From NCBI GenBank assembly GCA_017303735.1, contig JAFLCF010000088.1:1-17826 (forward strand): 17,826 nucleotides of DNA, read 5' to 3'. Below are positions 1 through 7,213 of this stretch, in pieces. The notes under the pieces were generated by a model. That model did not search any database. It was given only the letters and a program-made list of their open reading frames with translations, and had not been told where the DNA came from. Made by a program: the position numbers and the translations under genes. Numbering within the stretch: the stretch's first letter is position 1; each line of letters starts with the position of its first letter. This DNA comes from Anaerolineae bacterium (lineage in GTDB: Bacteria > Chloroflexota > Anaerolineae > Anaerolineales > Villigracilaceae).

Positions 1-1310
1 AAGGTGGAATGTCCCCAGGCAGAGAGCGGCGCGATTGCCATCAAGAAAAGCAGACCCGCAAAGAGTGGACCGGTTGCACGTTCATAGTAGGGAGGTCCGA
101 CCGTGATCTTGGTTCCGGCGAAGAGTTCAGATGCCAGCGGAGAAATGACACCCCAGAAGCAAACAACGAGAATGCCCATGAAGAGCAGGTTATTAAGAAG
201 GAAGAGCGCCTCGCGCGAGAGCATCGACTTCATTTCCGTCTCGCTGCGAAGTTCGGGCCAACGTTTGATGAGCAGGGCAACCGAAGCGATCAAGGTTAGC
301 GAAACAAAGCCCATGAAGAAGGGACCGATCGGGCTGTTCGCAAATGAATGCACCGACGAGAGCACACCAGAGCGGGTTAGGAAGGTGCCGAAGATGACCA
401 GGGCGTAGGTCAGGATGATCAAGATCATGTTCCAGTGCTTGAGCATGCCGCGTTTTTCCTGGATCATAACGGAGTGTAAAAATGCGGTTCCGGTTAACCA
501 CGGCATGAATGCCGCGATCTCAACCGGATCCCAACCCCAGTAGCCGCCCCAGCCGAGCACATCATATGCCCAACGTCCACCGAGTACCAACCCGAGCGAA
601 AGGAATAACCACGCCCAAAGTGACCAGCGGCGAGTGATGCGAGTCCAGCGATCATCGGTGCGACCAGTGATGAGAGCCGCCATCGCGAAAGCGTACGGCA
701 CAACATAGGAAACAAAACCAAGATATAGCATCGGCGGGTGAATGACCATACCCGGATGTCGCAAAAGCGGATTCAAGCCTTGCCCATCCTGCGGTGTGAA
801 CACTGTTGCACCGGCTGCCGGAGAGAACATGCTCGGAATGACCTCTCCATTCACCACCCAGAAGCGTGTGAACGGATTCTCAAAGACAACATTCATGCCA
901 ATGAAGAAGGTCAACGTAACAGCAGAAACTACAATGACCCACGGCAAGAATTCAATGTCGCGGTCCCATTTGCGCAGTGTCACTGCTGAAGTGAAAAGCG
1001 AGAGCAGCCATGCCCAGAAGAGTAAAGAGCCGGCTTGCCCGCCCCACCAGGCGGTCACCTTAAGGTAAGTGGGCATGCTGGAACTGGTCACTTCGTATAC
1101 AAATGAAACATCGAAGCGGTTGTTAACCAGCATGTAAATGAGAATTAAAGATGAAAGAGTAAGTAAAGGGAAGGTGAGCAATTGTGCGCGGCGGGCGCTT
1201 TCCACCAATGTGGCAGAATGCGAGCGGGCTCCATAATACGCGGCGACACCGCTATAAATTGTTACGAGAAAGCTGACCAATAAAACGCCAAATCCAAATT
1301 CTGGGAGCAT
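1..1310 (-). CDS. ccmF: Cytochrome c heme lyase subunit CcmF (3' end outside window)
   Basis: CcmF is the multi-pass membrane protein that, with CcmH, takes heme from holo-CcmE and attaches it to apocytochrome c on the outer face of the membrane. About 436 codons are present and the frame is open to the window edge; the family usually has about 630-660 residues, so the C-terminal third is missing. I translated this minus frame by eye. Visible are many hydrophobic segments, WWGGQAGS (88-95), the HPGMVIHPP stretch (185-193), the tryptophan-rich WGGYWGWDPVE heme-handling motif (254-264), a His in TAFLHS (279) and a His in SVHSFA (321), matching the conserved periplasmic and membrane histidines of CcmF. 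The start is the ATG at 1310, preceded by GGAAAA. ccmE lies 100 bp upstream on the same strand, but an intrinsic terminator lies between them. Family assignment is very secure. Confidence 0.95.
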   Translation of the reverse strand, partial: MLPEFGFGVLLVSFLVTIYSGVAAYYGARSHSATLVESARRAQLLTFPLLTLSSLILIYMLVNNRFDVSFVYEVTSSSMPTYLKVTAWWGGQAGSLLFWAWLLSLFTSAVTLRKWDRDIEFLPWVIVVSAVTLTFFIGMNVVFENPFTRFWVVNGEVIPSMFSPAAGATVFTPQDGQGLNPLLRHPGMVIHPPMLYLGFVSYVVPYAFAMAALITGRTDDRWTRITRRWSLWAWLFLSLGLVLGGRWAYDVLGWGGYWGWDPVEIAAFMPWLTGTAFLHSVMIQEKRGMLKHWNMILIILTYALVIFGTFLTRSGVLSSVHSFANSPIGPFFMGFVSLTLIASVALLIKRWPELRSETEMKSMLSREALFLLNNLLFMGILVVCFWGVISPLASELFAGTKITVGPPYYERATGPLFAGLLFLMAIAPLSAWGHST

Positions 1311-1326
1311 AATGTTTTCCTATCAT

Positions 1327-1363
1327 CTCCCCTCCCATTCAGGGGAGGGGCCGGGGGAGGTGG
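1327..1363. repeat. G/C-rich palindromic REP-like element, copy 1
   Basis: A short inverted repeat: CCCCTCCC (1329-1336) faces GGGAGGGG (1343-1350) across a 6-nt loop, followed by CCGGGGGAGGTGGG. The tail GGGGGAGGTGG also occurs at 5161-5171 in the larger hairpin behind the binding-protein gene. It lies in the ccmE-ccmF spacer. I infer a REP-like interspersed element; two copies in one window support this but do not prove it. Confidence 0.5.
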
Positions 1364-1365
1364 GT

Positions 1366-1404
1366 ATAGAAACAAAACCTGATGGATACAACACCCATCA
1401 GGTT
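1366..1404 (-). terminator. Intrinsic terminator or attenuator between ccmE and ccmF
   Basis: A perfect 10-bp inverted repeat pairs AACCTGATGG (1376-1385) with CCATCAGGTT (1395-1404). Read on the minus strand, the stem is followed by TTTTGTTTC, a typical U-rich tail. It starts 7 bp after the ccmE stop codon and lies before ccmF, so ccmF is either attenuated or has its own promoter. Confidence 0.8.
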
Positions 1405-1410
1405 ATTTGG

Positions 1411-1893
1411 TTAGTTCGCAGCTGCCTGTTCGGGCACAGCCTCTTCATATTTAGTGGGGCATTTGAGCAATAACTCCTCGGCAACGAAGACGCCGTCTTC
1501 ACCCAGCTTGCCGGTCATGATCGCCTGGGCTTCATTGCGAAGCAGGTCGGGCATCACACCTTCATAGCGGACCTTGATGCGTGAACGAGTGGGGTCATTA
1601 ACCGCCTGATTCAACACAACAGCCAGCCCGCCAAGCGCTTCGATCTCAGCATTATCGCCGGGAACATGCGCCACTTCGAACGTCAGCGTCAAGGTGTCGG
1701 CGTCATATTGAATGGTGTCACCCAAAACCGCGCCAGAAAGGCGGACGCTTTGGTTGACTGCCGAAGAACCCTTCGCATTCAACTCATCCACAGTCATAAA
1801 ATATTCCGCACTGGCTTGGGTTGAAGAAACGATCAGGTAAACGACAGCTGCCAGAATGAGCGCGCCGCCGATAAAGAATTTGTTTCGTTGCAT
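1411..1893 (-). CDS. ccmE: Cytochrome c maturation heme chaperone CcmE, CxxxY variant
   Basis: CcmE is a membrane-anchored periplasmic chaperone that covalently binds heme delivered by CcmABCD and passes it to CcmF. The 160-residue product has an N-terminal anchor (about 6-24) and a beta-rich OB-fold region with the conserved VRYEGVMPDL segment (108-117) and FVAEELLLK (136-144). The heme-binding motif, HxxxY in most CcmE proteins, reads C145-P-T-K-Y149, so Cys replaces the heme-linking His while the Tyr is kept. This matches the CxxxY type known from Desulfovibrio and archaea. The ATG at 1893 is chosen because GGAGG lies 5 nt upstream; a TTG at 1905 would place the start over that ribosome binding site. 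ccmF follows, as is usual in ccm clusters. Confidence 0.93.
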   Translation of the reverse strand: MQRNKFFIGGALILAAVVYLIVSSTQASAEYFMTVDELNAKGSSAVNQSVRLSGAVLGDTIQYDADTLTLTFEVAHVPGDNAEIEALGGLAVVLNQAVNDPTRSRIKVRYEGVMPDLLRNEAQAIMTGKLGEDGVFVAEELLLKCPTKYEEAVPEQAAAN

Positions 1894-2152
1894 GAATGCC
1901 TCCAAATGGGTGGTAGAACCAAATTGAACAATCTATGTCCATTTTACATGTTGACATTAAATACGCCTGAGTTTAAAGGCGGAAGGATGTCATAAATTCT
2001 GCGTGATATTGTCCTATTCGTACATGACGGCTTAAACCCTGCCCTGGCAGGTGGCAACAAAAATTTCTTTGATGTTATAAAATACCCATTTCTAAATAAT
2101 CGTAATTTACCGCCGAGTGCGGTATAGTTGCCAAAACGACTGGAGGACGAGG
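1894..2152. other. Divergent intergenic region, ccmE / peptidase
   Basis: This 259-bp A+T-rich spacer must hold the promoters of two divergent genes. On the plus strand a -10-like TATAAAAT lies at 2076-2083 with only a weak -35 (TGGCAA, 2052-2057). A TTGACA at 1951-1956 has no good partner at 17 bp. A small 5-bp hairpin, ACCGC/GCGGT, lies at 2109-2123, just before the peptidase ribosome binding site. I see no RNA gene or longer repeat in it. Confidence 0.35.
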
Positions 2153-3508
2153 ATGCACCATCGACTACCCATCCTAACTATAGCTCTTATCATTTCCCTG
2201 CTAGCCCCGATCAACGTCCATGCCGCGCCTCAAGCCGACGTGGAAGCGGATACTGCCACCCTGGAATTTCCAAACACTGTTACCTTCTCTGCCACTCTTA
2301 ATGCCCCGGCTGAGATCGTGGATGTGACCCTCGAATATGGCAGCGAACAACTCAACTGCGGCGAAGTGACCGCCAAAGCCTTCCCCGAACTGCAGCCTGG
2401 CACCACAGCCCAAGTCTCTTGGACGTGGGACATGCGTCAGAGCGGCTCACTCCCGCCGGGAACCACCATCTGGTGGCGTTGGCGATATGTCGACTCTTCT
2501 GGCGCAGAATATCTAAGCGATCCACAAACCGTCATCTGGCTCGATGAAACGAACGACTGGCAAACCGTCTCCAGTGATGGCGTGCGCATTCATTATTATG
2601 GCGCAAGCGAAACCTTTGCCCAATCCATGCTTGAAGCAGGGGAGGAAGGACTTCGCCGCAACGAACAACAGGCAGGCATGAAGCCGGACATCCCCGTTGA
2701 AATCTTCGTCTACCCCAGCTACGAGGAAATGCGTGACGCCATCCTCTACGAACCGCAATGGACAGGCGGCTTGGCATACTCCGACTTTAGCATCATCATT
2801 ATGGGTACATCTGGCGATGCTGAATTTGATAAAGCTACTGTCATCCACGAAGTGACCCACATCCTTGTTGGCCGTAACGCCTTCACTTGTATTGGTTTCA
2901 TTCCAACCTGGTTGAACGAAGGTTTGGCGGTCTACAATGAAGGTGAGTTGGATGGCAGCATGAAAGAGCAGTTCGACCTTGCCTTGCGAGATGATGCCTT
3001 CTTTCCATTGCGAACCTTGGGTGGTAACTTTTCTGAGATTCCCGATAAAGCCCTGCTCTCCTATGCCCAATCGTACAGCGTCGTCAAATATATGATCGAG
3101 ACCCACGGGCAGGAGAAAATGAGCCAACTGCTCACGGCTTTGAGCAACGCCGAGCCGACAGACGATGCCCTGGTCGCCATCTACGGCTTCGATACGAATG
3201 GACTCGATGCCGCCTGGCGCGAATCACTGGGGCTGACTCCCTTATTGATCGCACAGGCAACCGCCCAACCCACACCAACTTACGTGCCGACCTACATTCC
3301 GATCGACGGCATTCCACAGGCGATCACTGCAACACCCGGTGCGATTCCAAGCTCTTCTTCGAATCCCGAACCAGAAGAGAGCAACCGTCCGCCGCTGGCA
3401 TTGACCCTTGCGTTGATCTGTTTTTGCCTCGTCTTTCTATTGATCATCGGAGTCATAATACTCATGGTTGTGATTCGTCGCGGCAACAAAGGAGGCAAAA
3501 GTGTATAA
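2153..3508 (+). CDS. Secreted, membrane-anchored peptidase MA-like zinc metallopeptidase
   Basis: The 451-residue protein has a Sec signal peptide (1-24, NVHA|APQ), an N-terminal beta-rich domain with many Trp and Thr (about 28-135), and a gluzincin-like catalytic domain. The HEVTH motif at 232-236 supplies two zinc ligands and the base; NEGLA at 255-259 supplies the third ligand, E256. A Pro/Thr-rich linker precedes a single C-terminal TM helix (about 414-441) with a basic RRGNKGGK tail, so the enzyme sits outside the membrane, tethered at its C terminus. The ATG at 2153 has GGAGGACGAGG just upstream and begins the signal peptide; an in-frame GTG at 2117 would add 12 residues and has no ribosome binding site. 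Its last 8 bases overlap the next gene, so the two are probably translationally coupled. The substrate is unknown. Confidence 0.85.
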   Translation: MHHRLPILTIALIISLLAPINVHAAPQADVEADTATLEFPNTVTFSATLNAPAEIVDVTLEYGSEQLNCGEVTAKAFPELQPGTTAQVSWTWDMRQSGSLPPGTTIWWRWRYVDSSGAEYLSDPQTVIWLDETNDWQTVSSDGVRIHYYGASETFAQSMLEAGEEGLRRNEQQAGMKPDIPVEIFVYPSYEEMRDAILYEPQWTGGLAYSDFSIIIMGTSGDAEFDKATVIHEVTHILVGRNAFTCIGFIPTWLNEGLAVYNEGELDGSMKEQFDLALRDDAFFPLRTLGGNFSEIPDKALLSYAQSYSVVKYMIETHGQEKMSQLLTALSNAEPTDDALVAIYGFDTNGLDAAWRESLGLTPLLIAQATAQPTPTYVPTYIPIDGIPQAITATPGAIPSSSSNPEPEESNRPPLALTLALICFCLVFLLIIGVIILMVVIRRGNKGGKSV

Positions 3509-5114
3509 GGTTCTCAACCCAAAGCGTATAACATTCAGCGGCTTGGCTTTGATCTTGCTCTCCTCTATTTTGCTGACTGCCAGCGCGCCAGCCGGACTTG
3601 AATTTCAGATCGGCGTTCCGCTCGATCAGGCATTGGTTTACAACGGCGGTGAATCTGCCAACCTGCGTAATTATGACCCCGCCACCACCTACAGTTCAGG
3701 CGATAAGCTTGTCTTTAGCGGCTTGGTGCAACTCGATCAAAACTTGAACATTCGCCCCGACCTTGCTGAAACATGGGAAGTGAGCGGCAATGGCACGATC
3801 TATACTTTCAAGATTCGCGACAACGCCAAATTCCATAATGGACGTGACGTCACGGCTCAAGACGTGGTCTTTTCTTGGGAACGCGCTGCCAGCCCTGAGA
3901 TGGCATCTGACACCGTCCTCACCTACCTCGTAGATATTGTGGGTGTGCGCGAAAAAGCGTCGGGAGAAGCTGAAAGCATCAGCGGGCTAAAGGTGATAGA
4001 TGAAAAGACACTTCAGGTTACGATCGATGCGCCGAAGCCCTACTTCCTGATGAAACTGACCTTCCCTACATCCTATATCGTGGATGAAGAAAACGTATCG
4101 ATTGGCGAAGAGTGGGTGCGACAGCCAAACGGAACCGGACCCTATAAGTTACAGGAATGGCGTTCTGGCGAGTACATCGTTTATGAAGCCAACCAAGATT
4201 TTTATCTGGGCGCGCCATCCATTCCCTATGTGGTTTATAAACTATATGCAGGCGACGATGTGCGTCTGTTTGAAACCGGTGATGTGGATATTGCCGGAGT
4301 AGGTTTGTACGACGTTGAACGCATGCTCAACCCGAGCGAACCGCTAAGCCGCAACCTTGTCACCGGTGTGAATCTGTGTACCGGTTACGTCGTCTTCGAT
4401 ACCAACTTGCCGCCTTTTGATGATGTCAATGTCCGCAAGGCATTCAGTATGGCATTTGACCGTCAGCGCTATGTGGATGTTCTCTATCGCGGAGTGGCAA
4501 TACCGGCTGTAGGGTTGTACCCTCCTGGCTTGCCCGGTTTTGATTATGGCTTGCAGGGCTTGCCCTACGACCCGGCACAAGCACGTGAATTGCTCAAACA
4601 ATCCAAATACGGCGGACCCGAAGGACTGCCAGAGATCGTGTACACCAATTCGGGTGTGGGCAGTTATGTCGGCGGCACGGTTGCTGCGTTGGTAGAGATG
4701 TGGGAGCAAAACCTCGGCGTGAAGATCAAGATCGAGAATCTTGATTTCAATTTCTACTATCAACAACTATTCTCCGGCAATCACGGTCAGATCTTTGATG
4801 GCGGCTGGTGTGCTGATTACCCCGACCCCGAAAACTTTGCCGATGTGCTCTTCCATAGTAATGTACCGCAAAATTTCGGCGGCTATTCCAACCCCGAGTT
4901 GGATACCCTGCTCGAAGCCGCACGCATCGAGCCCGATGTGACCAAACGTATCGCCATGTATCAAGAAGCCGAACGCATCATTGTCAATGATGCTCCCGTG
5001 CTCTTCACCACGCACTCACTTTCGTATCAACTCGTCCAGTCGTATGTGAAGGGATACATGTACACCCCGATCTCGATCTCGTCTGAGCGATATATGTGGT
5101 TGGAAGGAAAATAA
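3501..5114 (+). CDS. ABC transporter substrate-binding protein, family 5 (oligopeptide/DppA-OppA type)
   Basis: A 537-residue extracytoplasmic solute-binding protein of the peptide/nickel/opine family. Typical segments are present: LAETWEVSGNGTIYTFKIRD (about 89-108), KFHNGRDVTAQDVVFSWER (about 112-130), NGTGPYKLQEW and the C-terminal ERIIVNDAPVLF region. A GTG start at 3501 is supported by GGAGG at 3491-3495 with a 5-nt spacer, and it overlaps the peptidase gene by 8 bp. The signal peptide ends LLTAS-APAG: the lipobox position normally held by Cys is Ser28, so the protein may be released rather than lipid-anchored. No permease or ATPase genes are nearby, so it is an orphan binding component here. 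Co-translation with a peptidase suggests peptide scavenging, which is inference. Confidence 0.9.
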   Translation: MYKVLNPKRITFSGLALILLSSILLTASAPAGLEFQIGVPLDQALVYNGGESANLRNYDPATTYSSGDKLVFSGLVQLDQNLNIRPDLAETWEVSGNGTIYTFKIRDNAKFHNGRDVTAQDVVFSWERAASPEMASDTVLTYLVDIVGVREKASGEAESISGLKVIDEKTLQVTIDAPKPYFLMKLTFPTSYIVDEENVSIGEEWVRQPNGTGPYKLQEWRSGEYIVYEANQDFYLGAPSIPYVVYKLYAGDDVRLFETGDVDIAGVGLYDVERMLNPSEPLSRNLVTGVNLCTGYVVFDTNLPPFDDVNVRKAFSMAFDRQRYVDVLYRGVAIPAVGLYPPGLPGFDYGLQGLPYDPAQARELLKQSKYGGPEGLPEIVYTNSGVGSYVGGTVAALVEMWEQNLGVKIKIENLDFNFYYQQLFSGNHGQIFDGGWCADYPDPENFADVLFHSNVPQNFGGYSNPELDTLLEAARIEPDVTKRIAMYQEAERIIVNDAPVLFTTHSLSYQLVQSYVKGYMYTPISISSERYMWLEGK

Positions 5115-5125
5115 CCCCCACCCAG

Positions 5126-5186
5126 CCTCCCCCAAATACGACGGTACTTCTGTCGTATTTGGGGGAGGTGGCGAAGCCGGAGGGGG
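5126..5186. repeat. Large REP-like hairpin between convergent genes, copy 2
   Basis: A perfect 17-bp inverted repeat pairs 5126-5142 with 5152-5168 across a 9-nt loop, followed by GGTGGCGAAGCCGGAGGGGG, itself a small hairpin (GGC/GCC). It shares GGGGGAGGTGG with the element at 1353-1363. It begins 11 bp after the binding-protein stop and ends directly at the stop codon (5187-5189) of the minus-strand LysM gene. It probably acts as a bidirectional transcript end, although there is no U-tract. Its length and G/C-rich flanks suggest an interspersed element rather than an ordinary terminator. Confidence 0.65.
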
Positions 5187-6101
5187 CTATGGTCGTGCTT
5201 GCACAAAAAACTCCACCGCCTCGATCTTCCCGCCGACGCTGGATACGCTAAAGTCGAAGTTGAGAGAACTCCCCGGCTGGAGCGCTCCGCCTTCCCAGCG
5301 CCGTACGCCGACCACTGTTCCATTTGCATCATATGCCACCGCCGCGACCCAGACATGGGTTGCGGCGTTTGTTTGGGCAGGCAGAAAGACTCGTCCGCTG
5401 ACTTGGGCAAATTTTCCATCCCAGTCAATTTGCGCGATGGTATTGTCTAAAGTTGCGGGGAGATACGCAGACCCGCCCGGCATGGCGCTTAGCAATTGGA
5501 TCTGCGGATTTACGTTTGCAGGCGTATTGGGGAAGAAGACATACACAGGCATGGATGAATTTGGCAAAAGGATATCCAATGGCAAAAATGCGGTTTGGCT
5601 TGTGATGGCATTGTTATCTTCATCGAAGATCGTAATTTGTGCCGAGACGTTTTCAAGCACGCCCGATGTGTTATTGTGAATGAGCGCAAAGCACCAGTTG
5701 CCAGAATCCGCGGTGGGGTGGCAGGCGGCTTGGGTGATGGGAACAGGCATCGGCGTAGGGGTTGAGGCGGCGGCGAGAGAGGCAGAGAGGTCTGGGATGA
5801 TGAGAGTCTGCCCGATGGCGAGCGTGTTCGGGTTCACATCCGGGTTCGCCGCGATCAAATCTGCTTGCGGAATTTTGAACTTCTCGGCAATTTCACTGAT
5901 CGTATCGCCTGACTCGACGATGTAAATTTGCGGGGTGTTGGTGGGTACAGGGGTTTCGACGATGACCAGCACGTTCGGCGTGGACGTGGCTGCGGGTGTG
6001 GCGGTAAGGTAGGGGGCGGGCGGGTCGTCTGTTGTCTCGTTGGGCGTGGCAGGTGTTGCACATGCGTAGAGGAATATGCTGAGAAGCAAAATTTTTCGCA
6101 T
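5187..6101 (-). CDS. LysM-domain lipoprotein with FxLYD-like C terminus
   Basis: The 304-residue protein begins with a short lipoprotein signal (lipobox L-Y-A-C, lipidated Cys14), then a Pro/Thr-rich spacer, a LysM peptidoglycan-binding domain (59-104, core YIVESGDTISEIAEKF) and a second low-complexity spacer. The C-terminal part (about 130-304) carries two beta-rich segments; the last, with SGRVFLP, VAAVAYDANGTVVG and LQPGSSLNF, resembles an FxLYD domain. It is predicted to be an envelope protein that holds cell wall; no catalytic residues are evident. The ATG at 6101 has no ribosome binding site, but a TATAAT lies 6 nt upstream on the coding strand, so the message may be leaderless. It is convergent with the binding-protein gene and divergent from the aldo/keto reductase. 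Confidence 0.8.
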   Translation of the reverse strand: MRKILLLSIFLYACATPATPNETTDDPPAPYLTATPAATSTPNVLVIVETPVPTNTPQIYIVESGDTISEIAEKFKIPQADLIAANPDVNPNTLAIGQTLIIPDLSASLAAASTPTPMPVPITQAACHPTADSGNWCFALIHNNTSGVLENVSAQITIFDEDNNAITSQTAFLPLDILLPNSSMPVYVFFPNTPANVNPQIQLLSAMPGGSAYLPATLDNTIAQIDWDGKFAQVSGRVFLPAQTNAATHVWVAAVAYDANGTVVGVRRWEGGALQPGSSLNFDFSVSSVGGKIEAVEFFVQARP

Positions 6102-6107
6102 GAGATG

Positions 6108-6115
6108 ATTATAAT
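6108..6115. promoter_or_regulatory. Palindromic ATTATAAT, candidate -10 on both strands
   Basis: The octamer ATTATAAT contains TATAAT on the minus strand (6113-6108) and on the plus strand (6110-6115). On the minus strand it is 6 nt from the LysM ATG, the distance for a leaderless start. On the plus strand it would start transcription near the base of the 6125-6163 hairpin, upstream of the reductase gene. Neither side has a convincing TTGACA at 16-18 bp, so this is tentative. Confidence 0.4.
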
Positions 6116-6124
6116 GAATAAAAT

Positions 6125-6163
6125 CTATGCTCTAGCAGGGGCTTAGCCCTCGCTAGAGCATAG
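6125..6163. repeat. Hairpin with GGGGCTTAGCCC core in reductase leader
   Basis: A perfect 12-bp stem pairs CTATGCTCTAGC (6125-6136) with GCTAGAGCATAG (6152-6163); the inner AGGGGCTTAGCCCT can pair further. It lies 10 bp before the reductase ribosome binding site. The core matches that of the terminator at 7171-7213, although the outer arms differ. It may be a 5' stabilising hairpin or a copy of an interspersed palindrome. Confidence 0.6.
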
Positions 6164-6182
6164 CAAATCTTTTGGAGGAACA

Positions 6183-7169
6183 ATGCTGTATCGTCATCTT
6201 GGCAAGACAGGTATTCAAGTCAGTGAGTTATCCATTGGGTCGTGGGTGACCTTCAAGAACCAGGTGGATGTGGGCGCGGCTGTTGAGATCATGGCGGCGG
6301 CGTATGACCACGGAGTGAACTTTTTCGATAATGCTGAAGTGTATGCGGGCGGCAAGTCGGAAGAGGTGATGGGAGCGGCACTCAAGAAATTGAAGTGGCG
6401 TCGCAGCAGTTATTTGGTCTCGACCAAATTTTATTGGGGCTTGCATGATGGCGTCAATGAAAAGAATACGCTCAATCGCAAACGCCTCATTGAAGGCATC
6501 AACGGTGCGCTCGAACGTCTCGACATGGAGTATGTGGACCTGATCTACTGCCACCGCCCTGATAAGACCACGCCTATTGAAGAGACTGTGTGGGCGATGC
6601 ACAACATCATCGAGTGGGGCAAGGCGCTTTACTGGGGTACCTCTGAATGGGCGGCTTCAGAAATTGTTGAAGCCATCCAAATCGCAGAGCGCCATCACTT
6701 GCACAAGCCGGTGGTCGAACAGCCGCAGTACAATCTCTTCGAACGCGGACGCCTCGAAGGCGATTATGTGCGCTTCTATAAAGAATATGGTTATGGCACC
6801 ACCATTTGGAGTCCGCTGGCTTCGGGTCTGCTTTCTGGCAAATACAACCAAGGCATTCCGAAAGATAGCCGCGGCGCGCTCAAGGGCTATGAGTGGTTGC
6901 ATGGCAACTTAACCAACCAGGAGAAACTTGCTAAAGTAGCAGCACTAGAGCCGATTGCCAAAGAACTTGGCGGCACAGTCGCTCAACTTGCACTAGCTTG
7001 GTGTTTGAAGAATCCCTTCGTGAGCACGGTCATCACCGGTGCGAGCCGTGTGGAGCAGGTGCATGAGAATATGAAATCTGCCGAGATCGCGCCTAAGCTT
7101 ACGCCAGAGATCATGGAAAAGATCGATGCGATCTTTGGGGTCAAGAAGAAAGACGAAGACGACGATTAA
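6183..7169 (+). CDS. Aldo/keto reductase (Kv-beta/YghZ-like)
   Basis: An NADPH-dependent oxidoreductase of the AKR superfamily, a cytoplasmic (beta/alpha)8 barrel reducing aldehydes or ketones. The catalytic tetrad is visible: D49 and Y54 in FFDNAEVY, K82 in VSTKFYWG and H124 in IYCHRPD. The NADP-binding end [12 protein letters not shown] (about 293-304) is also typical. The 328-residue length and the GLGKSEEV-like stretch ([10 protein letters not shown], 55-64) fit the AKR6/AKR14 branch related to potassium-channel beta subunits. The C terminus ends in a charged KKKDEDDD tail. The ATG at 6183 follows GGAGGAACA. It stands alone, with a hairpin in its leader and a strong terminator after it. 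The substrate cannot be told from sequence. Confidence 0.93.
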   Translation: MLYRHLGKTGIQVSELSIGSWVTFKNQVDVGAAVEIMAAAYDHGVNFFDNAEVYAGGKSEEVMGAALKKLKWRRSSYLVSTKFYWGLHDGVNEKNTLNRKRLIEGINGALERLDMEYVDLIYCHRPDKTTPIEETVWAMHNIIEWGKALYWGTSEWAASEIVEAIQIAERHHLHKPVVEQPQYNLFERGRLEGDYVRFYKEYGYGTTIWSPLASGLLSGKYNQGIPKDSRGALKGYEWLHGNLTNQEKLAKVAALEPIAKELGGTVAQLALAWCLKNPFVSTVITGASRVEQVHENMKSAEIAPKLTPEIMEKIDAIFGVKKKDEDDD

Positions 7170-7170
7170 T

Positions 7171-7213
7171 AAAAAAGCTCTGTTCGGGGCTCAGCCCCGA
7201 ACAGAGCTTTTTT
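7171..7213. terminator. Bidirectional intrinsic terminator, reductase / ThyX-like
   Basis: A perfect 19-bp stem (7171-7189 with 7195-7213) has a CTCAG loop, an A-run on one side and a T-run on the other, so it can end transcription from both convergent genes. It begins one base after the reductase stop, and the ThyX-family stop codon (7213-7215) lies in its T-run. The core GGGGCTCAGCCCC resembles the hairpin at 6125-6163. Confidence 0.92.

Noticed and set aside
1951..1980. Promoter from TTGACA at 1951
   Set aside because: No acceptable -10 at 16-18 bp; only TTTAAA at 15 bp, so it is not listed as a promoter.
2117..2152. GTG start of the peptidase 12 codons upstream
   Set aside because: No ribosome binding site, and it would bury the signal peptide; the ATG at 2153 follows GGAGGACGAGG.
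5187..6101. Plus-strand open frames opposite the LysM lipoprotein gene
   Set aside because: They are long only because of the composition of the opposite strand; they have no recognisable domain or ribosome binding site, while the minus frame has a lipobox and LysM.
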